Assembly: GCA_028279875.1 (NCBI GenBank)
Contig: JANQMU010000103.1
Span: 1-52,959, forward strand
Length of the DNA stretch: 52,959 bases
Origin: Rhizobiaceae bacterium
GTDB taxonomy: Bacteria; Pseudomonadota; Alphaproteobacteria; Rhizobiales; Rhizobiaceae
Direction: 5' to 3'
Shown here: positions 1 to 7,398 of the stretch, piece after piece
How positions within the stretch are numbered: the stretch's first letter is position 1
Layout of the letters: each line of letters starts with the position of its first letter
The notes under the pieces: generated by a model
The model's database searches: none
Told to the model about the DNA's origin: nothing
The model's input: only the letters and a program-made list of their open reading frames with translations
Program-made: the position numbers and the translations under genes

Positions 1-373
1 AATCAGCGGTCTGACCTTCGGTGAGGACCAGCATCGGGACTGAGGCGTCATCGAAGGTCAGACAGCTTAGGTGAAACAGCGGCCCGGCGCCGACGCGCAG
101 TACCGGGAGACCGGCCGAAGTCAACGCCGCAATCTCTTCCTGGCTTTGTTTTTGCTCCGACTCGATGCGTTTCGCGCGTTTGAGGTAAATCTGTCCGGCG
201 GGTGTCAAGGTCATGCCCCGCCGATGCCGCTCAAACAGCATCACCCCGAGTTCGGCCTCCAGATTGGCAATACGCTTGGTCACTGACGGTTGGGTCAGGC
301 CCAGCAGTTCGGTTGCCTCGGTCAGGGTTTCGCATCGGGCGACGGCGAGAAAGGCGTCCAGGTTCCGATCCAT
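1..373 (-). CDS. LysR-family transcriptional regulator, N-terminal part (cut by window edge)
   Basis: Reading the minus strand from an ATG at 373 gives 124 codons before the window ends. They open with a LysR winged helix-turn-helix: a MDRNLDAFLAVARC start, then the recognition region LGLTQPSVTKRIANLE, the wing LFERHRRGMTLTPAG and the start of the linker helix. This is the usual DNA-binding half of a regulator of about 300 residues; the effector-binding half lies outside the window. It is divergent from the sulfatase/tct operon with only 113 bp between the starts, the classic layout for a LysR protein that controls its neighbour. The shared gap is AT-rich and holds the palindrome AATCGATT, a possible operator. 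The family call is firm; the regulatory target is inferred from position. Confidence 0.88.
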   Translation of the reverse strand, partial: MDRNLDAFLAVARCETLTEATELLGLTQPSVTKRIANLEAELGVMLFERHRRGMTLTPAGQIYLKRAKRIESEQKQSQEEIAALTSAGLPVLRVGAGPLFHLSCLTFDDASVPMLVLTEGQTAD

Positions 374-486
374 CTGACATTCTCTTTTTCTATGAAAAAG
401 ATCAATAAATCGATTTTACAGAATGGCAATAGCCGGTCAAGATCGACCCCGTCGCCAGGAGTTGTTGGTCGATCGGGAGGGAAAGC
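374..486. promoter_or_regulatory. Divergent promoter/operator region between lysR and the sulfatase operon
   Basis: This 113 bp gap is clearly richer in A+T than its neighbours. It contains the palindrome AATCGATT near 407 and the AT tract CTATGAAAAAGATCAATAAA, the kind of DNA where LysR proteins bind (T-N11-A sites). GGGAGGG just before the GTG at 487 is the ribosome binding site of the sulfatase. No exact promoter hexamers were assigned. Confidence 0.4.
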
Positions 487-2088
487 GTGAAGACCGTCTT
501 TGTTTTGTTCGACTCACTCAATCGCTCGGCGCTGGGCGCCTATGGCGGAACAGCAGTGGCGACACCCAATTTCGATCGTTTTGCGCGGAAGGCCGTCACC
601 TTCGACAAACACTATGTCGGAAGCCTGCCTTGCATGCCGGCGCGGCGCGATCTGCATACCGGGCGCCTGAATTTCATGCACCGGTCCTGGGGGCCGCTTG
701 AACCGTTTGACGATTCCTTTGCGCGCATCCTCAGCCAGAACGGCGTCTATACCCATCTGATCTCCGATCACCTGCATTATTTCGAAGATGGTGGCTGGGG
801 ATATGCGACGGCCTTTGACAGTTGGGACTTCATCAGGGGCCAGGAATATGATGCCTTGAAGGCGCTGGTTTCGCCGCCAGTCGGTCGTTATCGGGAGAAA
901 TTCGACGGTCGGCATTATCCGTTGGAAAACCTCAAAGATGGGCAACCGATAACCCGCGGGACCGTCGACAGAACCACCTGGAAGAGATCGCGCGCCGCCA
1001 TAACCCGCGATTTCCTGAAGGAAGAGGCGGATTTTCCAACGGCGAAGTGCTTTGCCTCGGCTTTCGAATTTCTCGAGCTCAACGCGGCGGCGGACGATTG
1101 GTTCCTGCAACTGGAATGTTTCGATCCGCACGAACCCTTCGTTGCGCCCGAGCGTTTTCGCGCCGCCTATGAGAGCGGCTATGACGGCAAGATCCTCGAC
1201 TGGCCGCTTTATGAAAAAGTGTCGGAGTCGGAACAGGAAATTGCCGAGATTCGCGGCAATTACGCGGCGCTGGTCGCCATGTGCGACGCGTATTTCGGCA
1301 AGCTTCTCGACTATTTCGATGCGCATGACCTGTGGAAGGACACCGCCCTTGTCCTGACCACCGACCATGGGTTCCTGCTGTCCGAACACGAGTGGTGGGG
1401 AAAGAACCGAACGCCCTATTATGAGGAGATCTCGCACATTCCCCTGATGATATGGCACCCCGACTATGCCGCGTGCCGTGGCGCGCGCCGTTCCAGCCTT
1501 ACCCAGACACCGGACCTGATGCCAACCTTTCTCTCACTCCATGGCTGTCCGGTGCCTCCGAGCGTCACCGGCGCCTCTCTCGTCCCGCTTCTGGACGATG
1601 ATGCGCCGGTGCACGCGAGCGTCGCGCTCGGCATGTTCGCCGGACCGGTCTGCGTTACGGACGGGCGCTACAGCTATTTCCGCTATCCGGACGATCCGGC
1701 CGGCGCGACCCTGAACCTATATACGCTGATGCCGACCCACATGATGTCACATTTCGACATCGACGAATTGCGCACCAGCGAGCTTGCCGGACCCTTCGAT
1801 TTCACCAAAGGGGCTCCGGTGTTGAAAATTCGCATGGATCCCCGCAACAGCCAGCTTGGCGCGGACGGCTTGACCCTGGCCGAGTGCGAGACGGCGCTCT
1901 TTGATCTCGACACCGATCCGAAACAGGAACATCCGCTTTTCGATACTGAAACGGCCGCACGGCTGGCGGATGAGATTTGCCTGCATTTTGCGCGGCACGA
2001 CGCGCCTGATGAACTCTATGCCCATTTCGGGCTCAGGGAGCACCCAAACGCTCGCGGCGATCCACCGCTGGCGGGAATGACATCTTGA
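487..2088 (+). CDS. Sulfatase (formylglycine-dependent arylsulfatase/phosphonate monoester hydrolase superfamily)
   Basis: Predicted hydrolase of 533 residues that cleaves sulfate esters or related phosphonate/phosphate esters. The sulfatase core is plain: the modification motif CMPAR at residues 49-53, whose Cys49 would become the catalytic formylglycine, the metal-binding N-terminal segment around Asp9, and a second metal motif TTDHG at 291-295 (Asp293, His294) followed by LSEHEWWGK. No signal peptide is visible, so it is probably cytoplasmic and acts on an imported substrate. Translation starts at a GTG preceded by GGGAGGG. It is followed after 24 bp by tctC, tctB and tctA, pointing to uptake and then desulfation of one organic substrate. 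The substrate is unknown; choline-sulfatase or phosphonate monoester hydrolase activity are alternatives. A formylglycine-generating enzyme is not in the window. Confidence 0.88.
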   Translation: MKTVFVLFDSLNRSALGAYGGTAVATPNFDRFARKAVTFDKHYVGSLPCMPARRDLHTGRLNFMHRSWGPLEPFDDSFARILSQNGVYTHLISDHLHYFEDGGWGYATAFDSWDFIRGQEYDALKALVSPPVGRYREKFDGRHYPLENLKDGQPITRGTVDRTTWKRSRAAITRDFLKEEADFPTAKCFASAFEFLELNAAADDWFLQLECFDPHEPFVAPERFRAAYESGYDGKILDWPLYEKVSESEQEIAEIRGNYAALVAMCDAYFGKLLDYFDAHDLWKDTALVLTTDHGFLLSEHEWWGKNRTPYYEEISHIPLMIWHPDYAACRGARRSSLTQTPDLMPTFLSLHGCPVPPSVTGASLVPLLDDDAPVHASVALGMFAGPVCVTDGRYSYFRYPDDPAGATLNLYTLMPTHMMSHFDIDELRTSELAGPFDFTKGAPVLKIRMDPRNSQLGADGLTLAECETALFDLDTDPKQEHPLFDTETAARLADEICLHFARHDAPDELYAHFGLREHPNARGDPPLAGMTS

Positions 2089-2112
2089 TCGCAATCTCAA
2101 TGGGAGGATGAC

Positions 2113-3111
2113 ATGAACCTTTTGAAATCAATGAGGGCCGGTTTGGCGGTTGCCGTTCTGGCACTGGCCTCGGGGGCCGCGCTTGCCGAGTTTCCCGAAC
2201 GTACGATCGAGGCGATCCATCCATGGGGGCCGGGCAATGCCATGTCGGTCAGCCAGATCATCGCCAAGGCAATGGGCGAGGAACTCGGGGTCTCGGTTCC
2301 GGTCATCTCCACACCGGGTGCTGCAGGCACCAAGGGACTGAAGAGCGCAATGGCGCGGCCGGCCGACGGATACACGATCTTCGACGGCTATGTCGCGCCG
2401 CTGGTTCTGCAACCGGTGCTCGGCAATGCCGACTGGAACTATGCCGATTTCAAGCCCCTTCACGCGGCCGTCTCCAATGCCTTTGCGATTGGCGGCCGGC
2501 CGGACGAGACCCGGTGGTCGAATTTCGAAGAGATGATGGCCTATGGCAGGGAACACCCCGGCAAGTTGCGCTACTCGTCCGGATCGCGCAACAACCTGCC
2601 GCACATGGTGATCGCCAAGGTCCTGCAGTCCTACGGCGTCGTTGCGCAGAATATTCCCTACACCCGTGATGGCAATGCGGTGAAGGACCTGAAATCCGGC
2701 GTTCTCGATTTCTCCTTCGTCAATGTCGGAAACTACATCCAGGACAAGGAGGCGTTCAACATCATGCTGGTCTTGTCGGAGCTTCCCGGTGCGAAGGCCT
2801 CCTATGACGGCGCTCCGAGTATCACCGATCTGAGCATCGATCTCGGGCTGTCCGGTCTGGCACCGATGGGATGGACCTGGTGGATCGTTCACAAGGATAC
2901 GCCCGACGATGTTGCCGACACGCTTCGCAGCGCGATGGCGAGGGCCATGAAACGGCAGGATGTCCGCGACCAGATCGGCAAGGTCGGGTTCGTGCCGCTC
3001 GATTGGGATCACACGCAGTATGAGGAGATCGTCGGCCCGGTCTCGGGGCAGCTCAGCGCCATGGGCAATGCCCTGAAATGGGAAGAGGAAGAGCTGAAAA
3101 AGCTCAAATAG
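2113..3111 (+). CDS. tctC: TctC/Bug-family periplasmic substrate-binding protein
   Basis: Extracytoplasmic receptor of a tripartite tricarboxylate transporter, 332 residues, the normal size. A signal peptide is evident (basic start, hydrophobic stretch, cleavage expected after GAALA at about residue 25). The mature protein opens with FPERTIEAIHPWGPGN, the usual TctC N-terminal strand and first ligand-contact loop, and later has the family's PGAAGTKGLKSAMARPADGY segment. GGGAGGATGAC precedes the ATG. It lies between the sulfatase and the two membrane subunits, so the four genes should be one transcript. Bug proteins bind carboxylates, including aromatic and sulfonated acids; the ligand here cannot be told, but the linked sulfatase suggests a sulfated or otherwise esterified acid. 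Confidence 0.9.
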   Translation: MNLLKSMRAGLAVAVLALASGAALAEFPERTIEAIHPWGPGNAMSVSQIIAKAMGEELGVSVPVISTPGAAGTKGLKSAMARPADGYTIFDGYVAPLVLQPVLGNADWNYADFKPLHAAVSNAFAIGGRPDETRWSNFEEMMAYGREHPGKLRYSSGSRNNLPHMVIAKVLQSYGVVAQNIPYTRDGNAVKDLKSGVLDFSFVNVGNYIQDKEAFNIMLVLSELPGAKASYDGAPSITDLSIDLGLSGLAPMGWTWWIVHKDTPDDVADTLRSAMARAMKRQDVRDQIGKVGFVPLDWDHTQYEEIVGPVSGQLSAMGNALKWEEEELKKLK

Positions 3112-3125
3112 AAGGCGGGTCCGCG

Positions 3126-3620
3126 ATGATACGCAAAACACATCTCAATTGGCTGATCACCGCCTTCTTTGCTGCCATCATCGCGGTCGTCTTTCAGCAG
3201 ATTCACACCTCGATGGAAGAGCAGGGGATCGCCTCCGGCGGTCCCTATGACAATGCCGCGTCCTATCCGCGGACCGTCGCGATCGTGATGGGAATCCTGG
3301 TTGTCTGTCAGGTGCTGCTGGATCATTTCAAGGGCCAGCCGGACGCCGAAACGGAGGCGCCGATCCGGTTTGCCGATCTGCGCCGCCCGGCAATGCTGTT
3401 GGTGATATTCGGGCTGTATCTCGGTGTTCTGAACATCATCGGCTATCACCTGGCCACCGCGCCGATGATTTTCGCCGTCATGTGGCTTTGCGGTTCACGC
3501 ACGATCTGGAAACTCGCACTCGCTTCGCTGCTGATCTCGTTTTCGCTCGCCTATGTCTTCGAGAACTACCTCAACATCGTGTTGCCCGGCGGCGTCTTTC
3601 ACCTGAACATTCCGTGGTAG
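3126..3620 (+). CDS. tctB: TctB-family small membrane subunit of tripartite tricarboxylate transporter
   Basis: Small membrane protein of 164 residues with four predicted transmembrane segments (about residues 7-25, 55-75, 97-120 and 128-155), matching the TctB/DUF1468 family. The longer frame could begin at 3078, but that would overlap tctC by 34 bp. The ATG at 3126 follows AAGGCGGG and gives the natural membrane-protein start MIRKTHLNWLITAFF, so it is chosen. The gene sits 14 bp after tctC and 7 bp before tctA. TctB proteins are weakly conserved, and the assignment leans on size, topology and position. Confidence 0.85.
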   Translation: MIRKTHLNWLITAFFAAIIAVVFQQIHTSMEEQGIASGGPYDNAASYPRTVAIVMGILVVCQVLLDHFKGQPDAETEAPIRFADLRRPAMLLVIFGLYLGVLNIIGYHLATAPMIFAVMWLCGSRTIWKLALASLLISFSLAYVFENYLNIVLPGGVFHLNIPW

Positions 3621-3627
3621 CGAACAG

Positions 3628-5118
3628 ATGCTGATCGACTCCCTGGCCGCCGGCTTCCAGCTCTTTTTGACCCCTGCCGCGATCGGACTGACGTTTCTGG
3701 GGATTGTGATCGGCCTGCTGGTCGGCGCCTTGCCCGGTCTCGGGCCGCTGATGGGCATCATCCTGCTGCTGCCCGTCGCCATCGCCCTGCCGCCGATTGC
3801 GGCCATGGGCTTTCTGATCGCCATCTTCGTCGGCGGTTCCTGTGGCGGATCCATATCGGCCATTCTGCTTCGGATTCCCGGAACGCCGCTGGCGGCGGCA
3901 ACGCTGTTCGACGGATATCCGATGGCCAAGAAGGGGCGGGCTTCGCAGGCGATCGGCATTGCCATTGCGGCCTCGGCCATTGGCGGTCTGTTTGGCGGAT
4001 TCGTTCTCATCGTCGCTTCACCGGTGCTGGCGCAATTCGCTTCCGGCTTTGCGCCACCCGAATACGCCATTCTGGCGGTGACGGGGCTGTTTGCGATTGC
4101 CGTCATTTCCGGCGGATCGGTCATCAAGGGACTGATTTCGGGGTGTTTCGGATTGTTGCTGGCGACCATCGGCACGGACGAGTTCTCCACCGGATATCGC
4201 TTCACCTTCGATTCCCACCACATGCTGAACGGCTTCCACATTGTTGCCGTCGTCGTCGGTTTGTTCGCCATCTCGGAAATGGCGCATCAGATCGCCGGCG
4301 GCGATCTTCTCGGCAAGCCCGACGTCAAGGTCGTGCGGCCCAGCTTCTATTCGGCGTTAGCGACCCTGCGGCACTGGAAGAACCTTTTGCGGTCATCGAC
4401 CATCGGCGTTTTCTTCGGGGCGCTGCCCGGTGCCGGCGGGGTCATCAGTTCATTCACGTCCTATGCCGTTGCCAAGGCCGCGTCGAAGCCGGAGGAAAAA
4501 TATGGCGAAGGCGCCGAGGGCGGTGTCGTCGCCACCGAGGCCGCCAACAATGCGACGGTCGGCGGCACCCTGGTTCCGACACTGGCTCTGGGCATTCCGG
4601 GCGATGCATCCTCCGCTATGCTGCTGGGCGCGTTGCTGATCCTCGGTTTCGTGCCGGGGCCGGTATTGTTCGAGCAGCAGCCGGAGATCGTCGGCGGGAT
4701 CTTCCTGGTCTATCTGGCATCCAACGTCTTCCTGTTGGTCGCCGGGATTTTGGTGACCCCGGTCTTTGTCTATGTCCTGCGCATTCCCAAATTCTATCTG
4801 ATCCCGATCGTGCTGCTGCTGTGTTCGATCGGAACCTTCGCCCTGCAGGCCTCGGTGTTCGATCTCATGGTCATGCTGGGTTTCGGGTTGGTCGGGATCT
4901 TGTTTCGCGCGACACATTATCCCTTGTCGCCGATCGTTATCGGCATCATTCTCGGGCCGCTTCTGGAGAACAATCTGCGGCGCGCGCTGCTGATTTCCCA
5001 TGACGGATACTGGATCTTCCTCCAGCGCCCGGTTTCGGCAACCCTGGTCGCGGTGAATGCGCTGCTGATCGTCGGCGCCGTCTGGTATGCATTTCGCAAG
5101 CGGCGCGAAGCCGGGTAG
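3628..5118 (+). CDS. tctA: TctA-family large membrane subunit of tripartite tricarboxylate transporter
   Basis: Polytopic permease of 496 residues, full length for TctA. Recognisable family features are the N-terminal GLLVGALPGLGPLMGI loop, VGGSCGGSISAILLRIPGTP at about residues 70-90, and the internal repeat of that motif near residues 305-330 (LALGIPGDASSAMLLGALLI). These two re-entrant GIPG-type loops are the presumed substrate path. With TctB and the TctC receptor it forms an ion-gradient driven importer in the inner membrane. It starts 7 bp after tctB and ends the operon; the next gene is convergent 8 bp away. No terminator was seen between them. Confidence 0.93.
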   Translation: MLIDSLAAGFQLFLTPAAIGLTFLGIVIGLLVGALPGLGPLMGIILLLPVAIALPPIAAMGFLIAIFVGGSCGGSISAILLRIPGTPLAAATLFDGYPMAKKGRASQAIGIAIAASAIGGLFGGFVLIVASPVLAQFASGFAPPEYAILAVTGLFAIAVISGGSVIKGLISGCFGLLLATIGTDEFSTGYRFTFDSHHMLNGFHIVAVVVGLFAISEMAHQIAGGDLLGKPDVKVVRPSFYSALATLRHWKNLLRSSTIGVFFGALPGAGGVISSFTSYAVAKAASKPEEKYGEGAEGGVVATEAANNATVGGTLVPTLALGIPGDASSAMLLGALLILGFVPGPVLFEQQPEIVGGIFLVYLASNVFLLVAGILVTPVFVYVLRIPKFYLIPIVLLLCSIGTFALQASVFDLMVMLGFGLVGILFRATHYPLSPIVIGIILGPLLENNLRRALLISHDGYWIFLQRPVSATLVAVNALLIVGAVWYAFRKRREAG

Positions 5119-5126
5119 CCGGCCCG

Positions 5127-5579
5127 TCAGGTCAGGCGTTTTTCAAAATACACCCGGTCGAAACCGTCCTCGCTGCGCCGGTCATATTCGACGTAACCAA
5201 GGGCGGTGTAGAGGCCGAGGTTTTCGCGCATGTGAATATTCGTGTAGAGCCGGACGGTTGCCAGACCCGCAATGCCGGCCTGCTGTTCGACATGGGCGAT
5301 CAGTTGCCGGCCATAGCCCTTGCCCTGATGCGATGGCGAGACCGCGACGTTCTCAAGGAACATGTGATCGTCCCTTTCAAAAAAAACCACATAGCCGCCG
5401 ATGCCGCCGCCGGCATCGTCCAAAACGAAGACATGGCCGCTTTCGATGTCGGACCGGAAGTCGGCGACCATCGGTGCAGGCGGTTGCCCGATGCGCGCAA
5501 CGTAGGGCTGGTAGGCTTGGCGGGCGCAGTGCTCGATGGCGCCAAGGTCCTTTAACGTTGCCCGGCGCAGTGCATCCAT
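5127..5579 (-). CDS. GNAT-family N-acetyltransferase
   Basis: Acetyl-CoA dependent acyltransferase of about 150 residues. The acetyl-CoA site is seen as VSPSHQGKGYGRQLI (the Q/R-x-x-G-x-G/A loop), preceded by the strand FLENVAV and followed by VRLYTNIHMRENLGLYTALGYVEYDRR, a typical GNAT C-terminal helix and strand. The start at 5579 gives MDALRRATLKDLGAIEHCA, the standard beginning of this fold; the frame stays open to 5657, but that stretch encodes an odd cysteine and phenylalanine rich leader and runs across an intrinsic terminator, so it is not used. Substrate unknown. A minus-strand terminator ends only 30 bp upstream of this start, which could make expression conditional. Confidence 0.88.
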   Translation of the reverse strand: MDALRRATLKDLGAIEHCARQAYQPYVARIGQPPAPMVADFRSDIESGHVFVLDDAGGGIGGYVVFFERDDHMFLENVAVSPSHQGKGYGRQLIAHVEQQAGIAGLATVRLYTNIHMRENLGLYTALGYVEYDRRSEDGFDRVYFEKRLT

Positions 5580-5608
5580 TGCCGATCCCAATGTTCCAAA
5601 ATTGAAGC

Positions 5609-5634
5609 AAAAAAAAACAAGGCATAAAGCCTTG
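5609..5634 (-). terminator. Intrinsic terminator on the minus strand, upstream of the GNAT gene
   Basis: On the minus strand, CAAGGC-TTTAT-GCCTTG forms a perfect 6-bp stem and is followed directly by nine T residues. That is a textbook intrinsic terminator. It lies upstream of the GNAT start, not downstream of any annotated minus-strand gene, so it must end a non-coding RNA or act as an attenuator. Confidence 0.75.
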
Positions 5635-5765
5635 TATTCAGGTATCGCGTTGATCATTGACCGATACAGTTCGGCGGCAGCAGGTCAAACCGCGCCTTTG
5701 ATCTATCCTCCCAAGACTTTGACCGCGAAACGGACAGTGATCGGTCGCCCCTGTCTCATTGGTGG
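5610..5765 (-). ncRNA. Candidate small RNA or leader RNA ending at the 5609 terminator
   Basis: A promoter-like pair lies upstream on the minus strand: GTGACA at 5797-5792 and TAGTTT at 5774-5769 with 17 bp between. A transcript from there would start near 5763 and stop at the nine-T terminator, giving about 155 nt. It would hold GACAG/CTGTC, GGTCAAA/TTTGACC and GTATCG/CGATAC stems before the terminator hairpin. The strand and ends are inferred; the plus strand could also encode an RNA here ending at 5816. No RNA family was recognised. Confidence 0.4.
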
Positions 5766-5791
5766 TGGAAACTAGACCAAAGTTTGAGCGC

Positions 5792-5816
5792 TGTCACCCG
5801 AAAAGTGACATTTTTG
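5792..5816 (+). terminator. Intrinsic terminator-like hairpin on the plus strand
   Basis: TGTCAC-CCGAAAA-GTGACA is a perfect 6-bp stem with a 7-nt loop, followed by TTTTTG. No plus-strand gene precedes it within 670 bp except tctA, so it may end a plus-strand small RNA carrying the TCCTCCC loop at about 5707-5713. Alternatively it could be an operator-like palindrome. Confidence 0.45.
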
Positions 5817-6057
5817 TCTCTATCGCAATTTTTTTTTGCGGAAGGGGTTGAAACCGGCGGATGCCCGGATTTGGTCGGGGCGCCGAATCGATCTTTTCGG
5901 CATCGCCGATGCCCGTCAGCCGGCTTTGGTGATGGCTTTCCTTCCGACAGCGAAGCAGCTATGACAACGGGCGATTTATCGTGATTTCGCCTGATTCCCG
6001 TTCTATTTCCATTGCGTCCCGATGGCATCAGGCGGTGCTGCACAACCGGATGTCCAA

Positions 6058-7389
6058 ATGCGTCTTTCCCGCTACTTTCTTCCCATCCTGAAAGAGAACC
6101 CCAAGGAAGCCGAGATCATATCCCACCGGCTGATGCTGCGCGCCGGCATGATCCGCCAGCAGGCGGCCGGCATCTATTCGTGGCTGCCGCTGGGCAAGCG
6201 GGTGCTGGAAAAGGTCAATGCCATCGTGCGCGACGAGCAGAACCGGGCCGGCGCCATCGAGATCCTGATGCCGACCATTCAGTCGGCGGAGCTCTGGCAG
6301 GAGAGCGGGCGCTATGACGATTATGGCCGGGAGATGCTGCGTATCGCCGACCGCCAGGACCGGCCGATGCTCTACGGGCCGACCAATGAGGAAATGGTGA
6401 CGGATATTTTCCGCGCCTATGTGCGGTCCTACAAGGACCTGCCGCTGAACCTCTACCATATCCAGTTGAAGTTCCGCGACGAGATCCGGCCGCGCTTCGG
6501 GACGATGCGGTCGCGCGAGTTCCTGATGAAGGATGCCTATTCCTTCGATCTGGATCAGGATGGCGCGCGGCATTCCTACAACAAGATGTTCATTGCCTAT
6601 CTGCGCACCTTTTCGCGGCTCGGCCTGCAGGCGGTCCCGATGCGCGCCGATACCGGTCCGATCGGCGGCGACCTCAGCCACGAATTCATCATCCTCGCCG
6701 AAACAGGCGAGTCCGAAGTGTTCTGCGACCGCGGATATCTGGACTATGCGGTGCCCGGCGGTGAAACCGATTTTGACGATGTCGAGGCCCTGCAGGCTCT
6801 CGTCAATCAATGGACGTCGCTTTACGCAGCAACGTCGGAAATGCACGACGCAGAGGCCTTTGGACAGATTGACGAGGCCGCCAGGTTGTCTGCCCGCGGC
6901 ATCGAGGTCGGCCACATCTTCTATTTCGGAACCAAATATTCCGATCCAATGAAAGCCACCGTGATGGGGCCTGACGGCAAGGAACACGCCGTTCATATGG
7001 GGTCTTATGGGATCGGTCCCACCCGGTTGGTTCCGGCGATCATCGAAGCCTCACATGATGAGGACGGCATCATCTGGCCGGCAAGCGTGGCACCGTTCGA
7101 CCTCAGCCTGATCAACATGAAGGTCGGGGACGGGGCCTGCGATGCGGCAGCTGAAAAACTCTATGCGGCGCTGACGGCGGCCGGCATCGATGTCCTTTAC
7201 GATGACCGCAACGAGCGGGCCGGGGCGAAATTCGCCACCGCCGATCTGATCGGCCTGCCGCAGCAGTTGATTGTCGGTCCGCGCTCGGTCGGTGCCGGCG
7301 AGGTGGAACTGAAGGAACGCCGTTCGGGCAACCGGGAGACGCTGCCGCTGGAGGCGGCCATCAACCGGCTGACCGCCGGCATGGGGTGA
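6058..7389 (+). CDS. proS: Prolyl-tRNA synthetase, short alphaproteobacterial type
   Basis: Class II aminoacyl-tRNA synthetase that charges tRNA-Pro with proline. At 443 residues it is the short bacterial form that lacks the inserted editing domain of the roughly 570-residue enzymes. It starts MRLSRYFLPILKENPKEAE and has RLMLRAGMIRQQAAGIYSWL, the motif-2 region FRDEIRPRFGTMRSREFLMK and the C-terminal anticodon-binding domain with DDRNERAGAKFATADLIGLP. The frame extends upstream to 6022, but the ATG at 6058 gives the family's normal first residues and length. Downstream, lolC starts 9 bp after the stop, so proS, lolC and lolD are probably one operon. Confidence 0.96.
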   Translation: MRLSRYFLPILKENPKEAEIISHRLMLRAGMIRQQAAGIYSWLPLGKRVLEKVNAIVRDEQNRAGAIEILMPTIQSAELWQESGRYDDYGREMLRIADRQDRPMLYGPTNEEMVTDIFRAYVRSYKDLPLNLYHIQLKFRDEIRPRFGTMRSREFLMKDAYSFDLDQDGARHSYNKMFIAYLRTFSRLGLQAVPMRADTGPIGGDLSHEFIILAETGESEVFCDRGYLDYAVPGGETDFDDVEALQALVNQWTSLYAATSEMHDAEAFGQIDEAARLSARGIEVGHIFYFGTKYSDPMKATVMGPDGKEHAVHMGSYGIGPTRLVPAIIEASHDEDGIIWPASVAPFDLSLINMKVGDGACDAAAEKLYAALTAAGIDVLYDDRNERAGAKFATADLIGLPQQLIVGPRSVGAGEVELKERRSGNRETLPLEAAINRLTAGMG

Positions 7390-7398
7390 GGTGCAAAG

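Larger units (their letters stand above)
5580..6057. other. Structured intergenic region between GNAT gene and proS
   Basis: There is no convincing protein gene in these 478 bp. The region is unusually rich in inverted repeats. They include a minus-strand intrinsic terminator (5609-5634), a 6-bp stem GTATCG/CGATAC (5642-5647 with 5662-5667), a 7-bp stem GGTCAAA/TTTGACC (about 5685-5726) whose loop holds TCCTCCC on the plus strand, and a plus-strand terminator (5792-5816). The tract CGCAA-T-run-TTGCG lies near 5825-5841. The proS promoter should lie in the last 200 bp but was not resolved. Confidence 0.6.
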
